Assembly (NCBI RefSeq): GCF_029360645.1
Contig: NZ_JARDUA010000003.1
Span: 310,001-374,000, forward strand
Direction: 5' to 3'
DNA length: 64,000 bases
Source of the DNA: Pontibacter litorisediminis
Lineage (GTDB): Bacteria > Bacteroidota > Bacteroidia > Cytophagales > Hymenobacteraceae
Positions 50,838-59,747 of this stretch are shown in pieces. The notes below the pieces were generated by a model that was given only the letters and a program-made list of their open reading frames with translations, was not told the origin of the DNA and ran no database searches. Position 1 is the stretch's first letter. Every line of letters begins with the position of its first letter. The position numbers and the translations under genes are program-made.

Positions 50838-51298
50838 AGCCTCACCGGCTTGTGCAGTATCCAGACCACCACGCCCCACACGCGCATGTCCATCTCCTCG
50901 GTCACCTCTATGGGCGTGTAGGCTGGATTGGCTGGCATCAGGTAGGCCTTGTTGCCTTCTTTCTTGAACGTCTTGACCGTGAACTCCCCGTCCAGAAAGC
51001 ACACCACGGGCACACCATCGGATGCCTTCAGGGACTTGTCAATCACCAGTATGTCTCCGTCATGGATGTTGGCATCGACCATGGAGTTACCTTTCACCCG
51101 CATCATAAAGGTGGACGTGGGGTTCTGCACGAGGTACTTGCCGAGGTCAATGCGGCCCTCAAGGTAATCGTCCGCTGGGGAGGGGAACCCGGCTGAGACG
51201 TAGGAGGCGAATAGAGGAAGTTCTACACCTTCCAAGTAATCGAAGTTCAGGTGCTCCAGCAGGTGGGAGTCAATAGGAATAATCTTTGCGCTGCACAT
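50834..51298 (-). CDS. umuD: UmuD-type self-cleaving S24 peptidase subunit
   Basis: 154 residues from ATG 51298 (a TTG at 51307 is less likely). Numbering from 51307: cleavage bond G40-F41 in SAGFPSP, nucleophile S75 in [11 protein letters not shown] and base K112 in EFTVKTFKK. The Ser-Lys spacing of 37 equals that of E. coli UmuD. Conversion to UmuD' is normally RecA-stimulated. Two CTAA-N5-TTAG dyads lie upstream. Island-borne umuDC is common on mobile elements and raises mutation under DNA damage. Confidence 0.94.
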   Translation of the reverse strand: MCSAKIIPIDSHLLEHLNFDYLEGVELPLFASYVSAGFPSPADDYLEGRIDLGKYLVQNPTSTFMMRVKGNSMVDANIHDGDILVIDKSLKASDGVPVVCFLDGEFTVKTFKKEGNKAYLMPANPAYTPIEVTEEMDMRVWGVVVWILHKPVRL

Positions 51299-51323
51299 AT
51301 CAACCAACTCTTAGTCTTAAGCA

Positions 51324-51336
51324 CTAAAAATATTAG
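51324..51336. promoter_or_regulatory. CTAA-N5-TTAG dyad proximal to umuD
   Basis: CTAAAAATATTAG, 26 bp upstream of the umuD start. Same arms as the copy at 51367, 43 bp away (about four helical turns), suggesting cooperative binding of a dimeric repressor. Confidence 0.5.
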
Positions 51337-51366
51337 CACAATATACGGGCGCAAAAACTATAAAAG

Positions 51367-51379
51367 CTAAATATATTAG
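51367..51379. promoter_or_regulatory. CTAA-N5-TTAG dyad distal to umuD
   Basis: CTAAATATATTAG; differs from the proximal copy only in the spacer. Candidate SOS operator. Confidence 0.5.
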
Positions 51380-51457
51380 TTTTATTTATTCGCATCCAGC
51401 CTGTCTGGGGAGCAGTGACATCTACTCGGGCTTCATGAAAATCACTCCATCCGTGGC

Positions 51458-51595
51458 TTACCTGTTGAAGGAGAAGAGGAAGAACAGAACTAATATGGTT
51501 ACAAGTAATGTGTAGAACATAAGCATCTCCTTAGTCGAATAGTGCTTGTCATCGCCTGAGAACAGGCACATGAAGTCGTTGAGCAGTCTTCTCAT
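51458..51595 (-). CDS. 45-aa single-span membrane protein
   Basis: Starts at ATG 51595 (MRRLLNDFMCLFSG) with GGAAAG 7 bp upstream, only 10 bp after the HMCES stop codon. A basic N-terminus is followed by a short polar segment and one strongly hydrophobic helix (MLMFYTLLVTILVLFFLF, about residues 24-41), ending SFNR. Nothing was recognised by sequence. Reality is supported by the ribosome-binding site, operon position and the clean amphipathic layout; function unknown. Confidence 0.5.
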   Translation of the reverse strand: MRRLLNDFMCLFSGDDKHYSTKEMLMFYTLLVTILVLFFLFSFNR

Positions 51596-51604
51596 CTTTC
51601 CATG

Positions 51605-52264
51605 TTATAGTGAGTTCAGCACCTCTGGCACGTTGTTTAACGGGGAGTTGACCAGCGTGGACACCGGGTACTCCTTCATCTGGGCTGCCTCAAAAGGCTT
51701 CAACAAAGACAGCAGGTCCTCTTGTGTCTCGTGCTCGTCCAGCCACAGTTCCTCCGCTTCGGGGGAGAGCATGACGGGCATGCGGTCATGGATGGGCCTC
51801 ACCAGTTTATTGGCTTCGGTGGTGATGATGGTGAAGGTGTGCAGCACCTCCCCGGTACCCTTGTCCGCCCACTCATCCCAAAGCCCAGCGAAGGAGAACA
51901 GCTCTTCACTCTTCAATAGGATGCGGTGCGGCACCTTTCCGTGCTCCGTCTTCTGCCACTCAAAGAACCCGTCCGCTGGCACCAAACAGCGCTTGGATTT
52001 GAGAAGCGTGCGGAAAGATGGTTTCTCGGTAAGCGTCTCCGCTCGCGCGTTGATGGAGCGCTTGACCGCCTTGGCGTCCTTTGCCCAGAAAGGCTGCAAG
52101 CCCCACGAGAAGTACTGTATAGTGTCAGGCTTGTCACCTGTTACCACAGGTAAACTTTGGGAAGGCGCTGCGTTGTAACGCCCTTCCTGCATTCTTTCTG
52201 CCAGAAGCTTGGCAACTCGCGAGTCGCCTTTGGCCTTTGGTATAACTGAGTATCTTCCGCACAT
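51605..52264 (-). CDS. yedK: SOS response-associated protein, SRAP/HMCES (YedK) family
   Basis: 219 residues. The catalytic Cys is residue 2 (MCGRY), which forms a thiazolidine cross-link with abasic sites in single-stranded DNA. Other family blocks: RYNAAPSQSLPVV near 29-41, WGLQPFWAKD near 54-63, INARAETL near 71-78, RCLVPADGFFEWQK near 91-104 (with the conserved Glu) and HDRMPVML near 158-165. It protects abasic sites from mutagenic bypass. Together with umuDC it forms a DNA-damage block of the island. Confidence 0.95.
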   Translation of the reverse strand: MCGRYSVIPKAKGDSRVAKLLAERMQEGRYNAAPSQSLPVVTGDKPDTIQYFSWGLQPFWAKDAKAVKRSINARAETLTEKPSFRTLLKSKRCLVPADGFFEWQKTEHGKVPHRILLKSEELFSFAGLWDEWADKGTGEVLHTFTIITTEANKLVRPIHDRMPVMLSPEAEELWLDEHETQEDLLSLLKPFEAAQMKEYPVSTLVNSPLNNVPEVLNSL

Positions 52265-52685
52265 AAGCTGGTATAAATAATCTGAAGAATCAATACTATT
52301 TGAGGGGCAGGCACCGGGAGTAGTTGTCTGTATGACTTGCTATGGAGGTAAGTTCTTATAGTCTTGCTCTACTAGTTCAGCAATATCGACAGAAGTACTA
52401 CCTGTGCTTCGTACCCTTGTACACAATCAAAAGGCATCGTCTCTAGTTCAAAAGCCCTATTAGCATTCTACGAATTGCAACTCAAAATTCTAGGGGATAA
52501 GATTATTTTATACTTATTTTAAATTTAGAATCATTCAAAATAATAAAAAAATGCCTTGGTTGCGTTTAAACGTATAAGTTAGATTTTTATTCCTACATAT
52601 AGTGTGATGAAAATATTCCTACATTTTATGAATAAACTAATTTTTACCTTTGTAGTAGATAACAAACAAATAATAAAAAACTACT
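52265..52685. other. AT-rich intergenic region before the 97-aa gene
   Basis: 421 bp without a gene. It includes a 10-bp palindrome CGTTTAAACG (52563-52572), two direct copies of ATTCCTACAT (52589-52598 and 52615-52624) and the promoter at 52645. The strong AT bias (52490-52680) differs from the GC-rich neighbours. Confidence 0.5.
52645..52652 (+). promoter_or_regulatory. -7 promoter element of the 97-aa gene
   Basis: TACCTTTG fits TAnnTTTG, 34 bp before ATG 52686. The two ATTCCTACAT repeats lie 21 and 47 bp upstream and could bind an activator or repressor. Confidence 0.55.
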
Positions 52686-52979
52686 ATGAGATTTTACGCA
52701 CACGTAGGTCCTACAGGGCCATTTCAGACTTACAACGGTAGACCCTACAATACATTTATGGCCTTTGATTCAAAAAAGGAACGTCAGGACTACCAAGATA
52801 AAGTGTGGGAAGAAAGCAATCATCAAAGAAATGTTGTTTTCTGTTCCAGAAAGTATGTGGAGAGCTGGTTTGGGAGAAATTTTTATGTTGGCCATGACAA
52901 GTTGGTATATCGTTCAGAGGATATTTATGTAGGCAAAAATCTTTATTACGTATATCCCCATTTAAATCCCAACGACTGA
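52686..52979 (+). CDS. Hypothetical protein, 97 aa, upstream of the type I RM genes
   Basis: Tyr/Phe-rich small protein (MRFYAHVGPTGPFQTY... YYVYPHLNPND) without signal peptide or HTH. GC content is clearly lower than in hsdM. It has its own recognisable promoter. Position directly before hsdM suggests an accessory or unrelated cargo role; an anti-restriction or regulatory function cannot be inferred from sequence. Confidence 0.6.
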   Translation: MRFYAHVGPTGPFQTYNGRPYNTFMAFDSKKERQDYQDKVWEESNHQRNVVFCSRKYVESWFGRNFYVGHDKLVYRSEDIYVGKNLYYVYPHLNPND

Positions 52980-53136
52980 TTTGGGCCAAATCAGTATCTA
53001 GTCTTGCTAACTTCCCTACAATGTGGAGTACAGCGCACTCGTGTCCTCCCCACAATATCCCAAATTTCATTTAATATTCTAAATCTTATATTTTATCTTG
53101 TGGCAAAGAACATCTGAGAGAAGATTACCTATACCC

Positions 53137-54855
53137 ATGATAAATTTTAGAGAGTACGCCAACTTCATCTGGTCGGTGGCCGATTTGCTGCGCGGGGACT
53201 ACAAGCAGGCGGAGTATGGCAAAGTGATACTGCCCTTTACCATCCTGAGGCGATTGGACTGCGTGCTGGAGAAGACCAAGCCAAACGTTCTGAGTCGGTT
53301 CGAGTCGTTGAAGCACTCACCTGTACAAAACATCGACCCCATCCTGAATGCGGAGGCGAAGCTCAACTTCCACAACCGCAGCAAGTATGACTTCGAGAAG
53401 CTGGTCGCGGACCCGAACAACCTTGCCGCTAACTTGAGGAACTACATCACCGGTTTCTCTGAGGGCGGACGGGAAATTATGGAATACTTCAAGTTCGAGG
53501 AGCAGGTGAACAGGCTGGAGGAGGCGGACCTGCTTTTTCTGGTAACAAAACGCTTTCAGGAGATAGACCTGCATCCGCAGAAAATCAGCAGCATGGAGAT
53601 GGGCTACATCTTCGAAGAGTTGATACGCAAGTTCGCGGAGATATCGAACGAGACGGCAGGGGAGCACTTCACGCCACGCGAAGTGATTCGCCTGATGGTA
53701 AACCTGCTGTTCCTCAATGACAGGGAGATACTCACACAGGAGGGCATTGTGAAGACCCTCTACGATGTATGCGCGGGTACGGGCGGCATGCTATCGGTGG
53801 CCGAGGAGTACTTGAAAGAGCTGAACCCGAAGGCCCGTCTGGAAGTGTTCGGGCAGGAGCTGAACCCAGAGTCGTACGCCATCTGCAAGGCCGACATGCT
53901 CATAAAAGGGCAGACCCCCACGAACATCAAACTCGGTAACTCGCTCTCGAACGATGGGCTGGAATACAACAGGTTTGACTATTGCCTCACGAACCCTCCG
54001 TTCGGGGTGGAGTGGAAGAAGGCCGAGAAGCAGATAAAGGACGAGCACCAGAAGAAGGGTTTCGGTGGTCGCTTTGGTGCCGGGCTGCCGCGCATCTCGG
54101 ACGGCTCGCTGCTGTTCCTGCAGCACCTTGTAAGCAAGATGAAGCAGAACGAGGAGGGGTCCCGCATCGGTATCGTGTTCAACGGCTCCCCGTTGTTCTC
54201 CGGTGGTGCCGGTTCCGGGGAGTCAGAAATCCGCAGGTGGATTATCGAGAACGACCTGCTGGAGGCCATCATCGCGCTTCCGGACCAACTCTTTTACAAC
54301 ACGGGCATCGCCACCTACATTTGGATGCTCACTAACCGCAAGCAAAAGGAGCGCAGAGGCAAGGTGCAGCTCGTGAATGCCGTAGGTTTTTATGAAAAAA
54401 TGCCTAAGAGCCTTGGCAACAAGCGCAACGAAATTAGCCCGGAGCAGATAGCGGATATCACCCAAATCTACGGTGACTTCACCGAGGGTGAGCACTGTAA
54501 GATTTTCAACAACGCGGACTTCGGCTACAGCCGCATCACCATCGAGCGCCCGCTCCGGAATGAAAACGGCAATGTGGTGACCGATAAGAAAGGAAACCCG
54601 AAGGCGGACGCCTCGCTGCGCGACAACGAGAACGTGCCGCTGACGGAGGACATCGAGGAGTACTTTTCTCGGGAGGTGCTGCCGCACGTGCCAGACGCGT
54701 GGGTAGACCACAGCAAGACCAAGGTGGGCTACGAGGTCAACTTCACCAAGTACTTCTACCAGTACAAGCCGCTGCGCTCGCTGGACGAAATCAGGGCTGA
54801 TATCATGAAGTTGGAGGAAGAAGTGTATGACGAAGTGGCTAAAGTAATTTCCTAA
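53137..54855 (+). CDS. hsdM: Type I restriction-modification DNA methyltransferase subunit
   Basis: 572 residues from ATG 53137 (MINFREYANFIW); a 13-codon extension upstream is less typical. N-terminal HsdM domain (about 1-130). SAM-binding motif I DVCAGTGGML near 210-219 and adenine-N6 catalytic motif NPPFG near 286-290. It methylates the adenine of a bipartite site specified by HsdS and forms the M2S core. First gene of hsdMSR. Confidence 0.95.
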   Translation: MINFREYANFIWSVADLLRGDYKQAEYGKVILPFTILRRLDCVLEKTKPNVLSRFESLKHSPVQNIDPILNAEAKLNFHNRSKYDFEKLVADPNNLAANLRNYITGFSEGGREIMEYFKFEEQVNRLEEADLLFLVTKRFQEIDLHPQKISSMEMGYIFEELIRKFAEISNETAGEHFTPREVIRLMVNLLFLNDREILTQEGIVKTLYDVCAGTGGMLSVAEEYLKELNPKARLEVFGQELNPESYAICKADMLIKGQTPTNIKLGNSLSNDGLEYNRFDYCLTNPPFGVEWKKAEKQIKDEHQKKGFGGRFGAGLPRISDGSLLFLQHLVSKMKQNEEGSRIGIVFNGSPLFSGGAGSGESEIRRWIIENDLLEAIIALPDQLFYNTGIATYIWMLTNRKQKERRGKVQLVNAVGFYEKMPKSLGNKRNEISPEQIADITQIYGDFTEGEHCKIFNNADFGYSRITIERPLRNENGNVVTDKKGNPKADASLRDNENVPLTEDIEEYFSREVLPHVPDAWVDHSKTKVGYEVNFTKYFYQYKPLRSLDEIRADIMKLEEEVYDEVAKVIS

Positions 54856-54865
54856 TCCAAGTGGT

Positions 54866-56167
54866 ATGATGAAGAAATACGATAGCTACAAGAATTCGGG
54901 AGTAGAGTGGCTGGGAGAAGTCCCTGAGCACTGGGAGTTGAAGAAGCTAAAATATGTGGCTAACATCAACCCGTCAAAGGCAGATGTACTAGCAGGTGTA
55001 GATGACGAACAGCCTGTGACGTTCCTGCCGATGGAAAAGGTGTCGGAGAACGGTACAATCGATACCGAAATCAAAAAGCCTATAAAAGAGCTGGTGAGTG
55101 GTTTCACATTCTTTCAGAAGTGTGATGTGATTGTCGCCAAGATAACACCATGCTTCGAGAACGGTAAGGGGGCGTATCTGGAGAAGCTGGACAGTCCCTT
55201 TGGCTTTGGTTCAACCGAGTTCCACGTGCTCCGGGGTCATGAAGAAGTAGTCTTAAACGAGTTCCTATACTACGTCACCAAGTCTAACCTTTTCATGGAG
55301 CTTGGTGAAGGAGCAATGACAGGTGCCGGTGGCCAGAAACGTGTACCCACCCCTTTCTTACAAGATTACCTGCTAGCATACCCTTCTTCTCTGACTGAAC
55401 AGAAGGCCATAGTTGATTTCGTTAAATCTAAGACCTCCCAAATCGACTCCCTTATCCAGAAGAAGCAGCAAATGATTGCGTTGCTGGAAGAGGAAAAGAC
55501 AGCGGTCATCAACGAGGCGGTCACCAAAGGGCTGGCCCCTGATGCTCCTATGGAGGACAGTGGTGTTGCGTGGCTCGGTAAGGTTCCAGCGTATTGGGAA
55601 GTGAAGAAGTTAAAGTATCTAGCCAGCCTGAAAAGTGGAGATAGCATCACATCCGATTCAATAGATAGGGAAGTAGGCGAATACCCCGTGTATGGCGGAA
55701 ATGGGCGTAGAGGGTATACGGCATCTTATACCCATGAGGGATTTTATATCCTAATAGGTAGACAAGGTGCTTTGTGTGGCAATATTAACTATGCCCAAGG
55801 GCAGTTCTGGGCTTCAGAGCATGCCGTAGTTGTTTCAATTTTAGGCCAACATGACACTATCTGGTTGGGCGAGTTACTACGGGCCATGAACCTAAACCAG
55901 TACTCTCAATCTGCGGCACAGCCGGGACTAGCGGTTGATAACATACAGAACCTATATGTGCCAGTCCCCCCATACTCTGAACAGCTTGAAATTTCTTCAT
56001 ATATCCAAGGTGAGCTTGGGAGGATAAACACTACAATCACCCATGTTATGAGAGAAATAACTCTTCTCCAAGAGTACCGCACAGCTCTAATATCTGAGGC
56101 AGTAACGGGTAAGATAGATGTCCGAGACTACCAACCAGAACCCATCACTTCCACCGCGTTAGCATAA
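54866..56167 (+). CDS. hsdS: Type I restriction-modification specificity subunit
   Basis: 433 residues. Two target-recognition domains each begin with the same motif: SGVEWLGEVPEHWELKKLKY (about 11-30) and SGVAWLGKVPAYWEVKKLKY (about 230-250). Each is followed by a long coiled-coil spacer (SKTSQIDSLIQKKQQMIALLEEEKTAVINEAVTKGL and the C-terminal equivalent). The second TRD is noticeably more AT-rich than the first, suggesting domain exchange. It defines the two half-sites of the recognition sequence. Confidence 0.94.
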   Translation: MMKKYDSYKNSGVEWLGEVPEHWELKKLKYVANINPSKADVLAGVDDEQPVTFLPMEKVSENGTIDTEIKKPIKELVSGFTFFQKCDVIVAKITPCFENGKGAYLEKLDSPFGFGSTEFHVLRGHEEVVLNEFLYYVTKSNLFMELGEGAMTGAGGQKRVPTPFLQDYLLAYPSSLTEQKAIVDFVKSKTSQIDSLIQKKQQMIALLEEEKTAVINEAVTKGLAPDAPMEDSGVAWLGKVPAYWEVKKLKYLASLKSGDSITSDSIDREVGEYPVYGGNGRRGYTASYTHEGFYILIGRQGALCGNINYAQGQFWASEHAVVVSILGQHDTIWLGELLRAMNLNQYSQSAAQPGLAVDNIQNLYVPVPPYSEQLEISSYIQGELGRINTTITHVMREITLLQEYRTALISEAVTGKIDVRDYQPEPITSTALA

Positions 56168-56180
56168 ACACACACCAGCT

Positions 56181-59156
56181 ATGGCAACAGGCATCCACAC
56201 CGAGCAAACGTACGAAGAGGCCATCGAGAGCTTCCTGATAGAGGAGGGCGGCTACATGAAAGGCGACAAGCACAGCTTCAACAAGGAGCTGGCGCTGGAC
56301 GAGTCGGTCATCTTCTCCTTCCTGCAATCCACCCAACCCAAAGCATGGGAGGCCCTGAGTAAAATTCACGGTCCGGAAATGGAGAAGAAGCTCCTGAACA
56401 GGCTCTGCAAGGAGTTGGAACTGCGCGGTACGCTGGACGTGCTGCGCAATGGCATCAGCGACTATAACATCAAGTTCCGGATGGCTTTTTTTAAGCCAGA
56501 GAGCAGTCTGAACCCGGAAGCCGAGGAGCTGTATGCGCAGAACCTGCTCACCGTAACACGGCAGGTGAAGTACAGCAAGCAGAACGAGAACTCGCTGGAC
56601 CTTGTGCTGAGCGTGAACGGCCTACCAGTGGCCACTGCGGAGCTAAAGAACCAGTTCACCAACCAAACCGTGGAGCACGCAAAGCACCAGTACATGCACG
56701 ACCGGGACCCCAAGGAACTGCTGTTTCAGGGGAAGAAGCGTGCGCTGGTGCATTTTGCCGTAGACACGGACGAGGTGTACATGACCACCAAGCTGGATGG
56801 GAAGAGCACCCGTTTCCTGCCGTTCAACCTCGGCCACAACAATGGTGCTGGTAACCCTCCGAATAAGTATGGTTATAAGGCAGCATACCTCTGGGAAGAG
56901 GTGTGGGCCAAGGATAACTGGATGGATATCCTCAGTAAGTTTATCCACTTACAGGTGGAGGACTATGAGAGTGGCGGTAAGAAGTATAAGAAGGAGACCA
57001 TCATCTTCCCGCGCTACCACCAACTGGACGTGGTGCGAGAAGTGTCCAAAGACGCCCGGGAGCATGGGGCTGGAAAGAACTATCTGATTCAGCACTCGGC
57101 TGGTTCCGGGAAGAGTAACTCCATTGCATGGCTGGCCTACCGGCTGTCGAGCCTGCACAACGCTCAGGATGAGCGGGTGTTTGATTCGGTGATTGTTATC
57201 ACAGACCGGAAGGTGCTGGACCAGCAGCTACAGAACACCATCTTCCAGTTCGAACACAAGCAGGGCGTGGTGCAGAAGATAGACAAGGACTCTTCCCAGT
57301 TGGCCGATGCCCTCAATGCTGGTTCCAATATCATCATCACCACCCTGCAGAAGTTCCCGTTCATTCTGGACAAGGTGGCGGAGCTGCCAGCCCGCAGGTA
57401 TGCCATCATACAGGACGAGGCTCACTCGTCAGCGCACGGGGAGTCATCGAAAAAGATAAAGGAGATACTGGCCGCTAAATCGCTGGAGGAGGCCGAAGCT
57501 AACGAGGCCGATACCGGGGAAGAGAACGATGCCGAGGATGCCATCCGCAAGTCCATGTTGGCCCGTGGGATGCAGCCGAACCTCAGCTTCTTTGCCTTTA
57601 CGGCCACACCTAAGGAGAAGACACTAAAAGTTTTCGGACAGGTGGGGGCTGACGGGAAACCGCGCCCGTTCCACCTGTACTCCATGCGGCAGGCCATACA
57701 GGAGGGCTTCATCCACGATGTGCTGAAGAACTACACTACGTACAAGACCTTCTTCCAGCTCACCAAGGCCATTGAGGACGACCCGGCCCTGAACAAGAAG
57801 AAGGCCAACAAAGCGATAGGAAAGTATGTGTCGCTGCACCCCCACAATCTGGCGCAAAAGACAGAAATCATCATCGAGCACTTCCGACAAGTCACGAGCA
57901 AGAAGATTGGCGGCAAGGCAAAGGCGATGGTGGTGACCGGCTCACGCCTGCACGCGGTGCGCTACTACATGGAGTTCCAGCGCTACATCAAAGACAAAGG
58001 CTATTCCGACATCAAGGCGCTGGTGGCGTTCTCCGGAAAGGTGCTGGACAACGGGAACGAGTTCACCGAGGTGCAGCTCAACGGCATTGGAGAGAAGGAA
58101 CTGCCGGAGCATTTCGCCACAGACGCCTATCAGGTGCTGCTGGTGGCCGATAAGTATCAGACCGGCTTCGACCAGCCCCTGCTGCACACCATGTATGTGG
58201 ACAAGAAGCTATCGGGGGTGAAGGCCGTGCAGACGCTGTCGCGGTTGAATCGCACGGCCAAGGGTAAAGAAGATACCTTTGTGCTGGATTTCGCCAACGA
58301 GCAGGAGGACATCCTCAACTCATTCCAACCTTACTACGAACTGACCACCGTGGAGCAGCCCACGGACCCGAACCTGCTCGCGGACCTCAAATATAAGCTG
58401 GAGTCCGCGCAGATAATCTGGCATTCGGAAGTGAACGCCTTCTGCGAGGTCTACTTCAAGTCGAGTGACCGGATGAACGCCAAGCAGCAGGCCAAGCTCA
58501 ATGCGTACATAGACCCAGCGGTTGACCGTTTCAAATGCATTCAAACAGAGGAAGAGAAAGAGGACTTTAAGCATGCGCTCGTTTCTTTTATTCGCCTGTA
58601 CTCTTTCCTGTCGCAGATTCTGCCCTTTCACGATGTGGAAATGGAGAAGCTCTTTGCTTATAGTCGTCTGCTATACAACAAGCTGCCCCGGAGCACCGGT
58701 GGCGGCACCATCCATCTCGATGATGAGGTGGCGCTCGAATACTACCGCCTGCAAAAAATCAGCGAGGGTGGCATAGCGCTCGAAGATAAAGGGGAGTACG
58801 GCCTGAAAGGAACTACCCAAGCCGGGATGCGTGGCGGCAAGGAGGAGCAGGCGCAGCTATCGGAAATCATCAAGGTGCTCAACGACCGCTTCGGCACCGA
58901 ATTCACCGAAGCCGACAAGTTCTTCTTTGACCAGATTAAAGCCGACCTGAAGCAGGACGAGGAGTTGCAACTCCAAGCCAGAAGCAACTCAAAGGAGAAC
59001 TTCCGTTACGGCTTAGAGGACAAGTTCATGAAGACCACTATCAACCGGATGGAGCAGAACCAAGACATCTTCGCAAAAATCATGGATAATGACGACTTCG
59101 CGAGACTGGTGAAGAGCTGGATGTTGGACATGGTCTATAAAGAGTTGAATGAGTAG
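56181..59156 (+). CDS. hsdR: Type I restriction endonuclease subunit
   Basis: 991 residues. Nuclease domain first: LVLSVNGLPVATAELKN near 136-153 with the PD-(D/E)xK-type E-x-K. Then a superfamily II translocase: Walker A HSAGSGKSNSIAWLA near 304-318, DEAH-type box QDEAHS near 411-416 and FAFTATPKEK near 472. The C-terminal part is helical and binds HsdM. It translocates and cleaves DNA lacking the cognate methylation. Last gene of the hsd operon. Confidence 0.95.
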   Translation: MATGIHTEQTYEEAIESFLIEEGGYMKGDKHSFNKELALDESVIFSFLQSTQPKAWEALSKIHGPEMEKKLLNRLCKELELRGTLDVLRNGISDYNIKFRMAFFKPESSLNPEAEELYAQNLLTVTRQVKYSKQNENSLDLVLSVNGLPVATAELKNQFTNQTVEHAKHQYMHDRDPKELLFQGKKRALVHFAVDTDEVYMTTKLDGKSTRFLPFNLGHNNGAGNPPNKYGYKAAYLWEEVWAKDNWMDILSKFIHLQVEDYESGGKKYKKETIIFPRYHQLDVVREVSKDAREHGAGKNYLIQHSAGSGKSNSIAWLAYRLSSLHNAQDERVFDSVIVITDRKVLDQQLQNTIFQFEHKQGVVQKIDKDSSQLADALNAGSNIIITTLQKFPFILDKVAELPARRYAIIQDEAHSSAHGESSKKIKEILAAKSLEEAEANEADTGEENDAEDAIRKSMLARGMQPNLSFFAFTATPKEKTLKVFGQVGADGKPRPFHLYSMRQAIQEGFIHDVLKNYTTYKTFFQLTKAIEDDPALNKKKANKAIGKYVSLHPHNLAQKTEIIIEHFRQVTSKKIGGKAKAMVVTGSRLHAVRYYMEFQRYIKDKGYSDIKALVAFSGKVLDNGNEFTEVQLNGIGEKELPEHFATDAYQVLLVADKYQTGFDQPLLHTMYVDKKLSGVKAVQTLSRLNRTAKGKEDTFVLDFANEQEDILNSFQPYYELTTVEQPTDPNLLADLKYKLESAQIIWHSEVNAFCEVYFKSSDRMNAKQQAKLNAYIDPAVDRFKCIQTEEEKEDFKHALVSFIRLYSFLSQILPFHDVEMEKLFAYSRLLYNKLPRSTGGGTIHLDDEVALEYYRLQKISEGGIALEDKGEYGLKGTTQAGMRGGKEEQAQLSEIIKVLNDRFGTEFTEADKFFFDQIKADLKQDEELQLQARSNSKENFRYGLEDKFMKTTINRMEQNQDIFAKIMDNDDFARLVKSWMLDMVYKELNE

Positions 59157-59220
59157 GTTTGGTACCTTAGGAGGATGATAATGCGTTGGAGAGAGGGACA
59201 CTATCCTGACTATTGCACTT

Positions 59221-59260
59221 AAAGTAAAAGGCTGGTACACTACTACCAGCCTTTTACTTT
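59221..59260. terminator. Bidirectional hairpin terminator
   Basis: 17-bp perfect stem (59221-59237 with 59244-59260; core AAAAGGCTGGTA) with a 6-nt loop, between hsdR and the convergent 128-aa gene. Its T run reaches the stop codon of that gene at 59259. Confidence 0.92.
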
Positions 59261-59645
59261 ATTCTATTAACTCTAGAAGGCTTGCTATCTTATTCGTCCG
59301 CCCGACTGTTCTATTAAAATGTTTCTCGTGAACTAGCTGAAGTTCTATCACCCTTCCTAACAAGGTCACAGGGTTGAGACTGATGAATATAAGGTGCTCG
59401 TCCTCAACTTCATACTTGTACAAAAAATCATTGTACTTATGTAAGAGTGCTAACTTGTCGCCAGTATAGACAGTGACTTTATTTGGACTCCGGTCACGCT
59501 CTCTAGTTATGACCATATAATCATCATAAACGTCATAATAAACGGTATCGACTATCAGTCCAATGCTTTTGTTTTTCTTTTCCTGATGCTCTTTGATGTT
59601 GGCTAATGCTAGTTGAATATTCTGTTGTTGCTCTTGAGCGCCCAT
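59259..59645 (-). CDS. Hypothetical protein, 128 aa
   Basis: Soluble, charged protein with a Gln-rich start (MGAQEQQQNIQLALANIKEHQEKKNK) and a probable beta-sheet core (GLIVDTVYYDVYDDYMVITRE, NKVTVYTGDKLALLHKYNDFLYKYEVEDEHLIFISLNPVTLLGRVIELQLV). No family recognised. It has lower GC than hsdR, separate transcription, and sits between the restriction genes and the ADP-ribosylglycohydrolase. Confidence 0.6.
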   Translation of the reverse strand: MGAQEQQQNIQLALANIKEHQEKKNKSIGLIVDTVYYDVYDDYMVITRERDRSPNKVTVYTGDKLALLHKYNDFLYKYEVEDEHLIFISLNPVTLLGRVIELQLVHEKHFNRTVGRTNKIASLLELIE

Positions 59646-59747
59646 TACTATGTGCTTTTATGGTTGGTTCTGCGCATTATAGAAACGGGAAAGTTGAAAG
59701 TTTTAAAAACAAAGAAAATTTTTTGAAGTCTCCGTTCGGCTAAGCTG

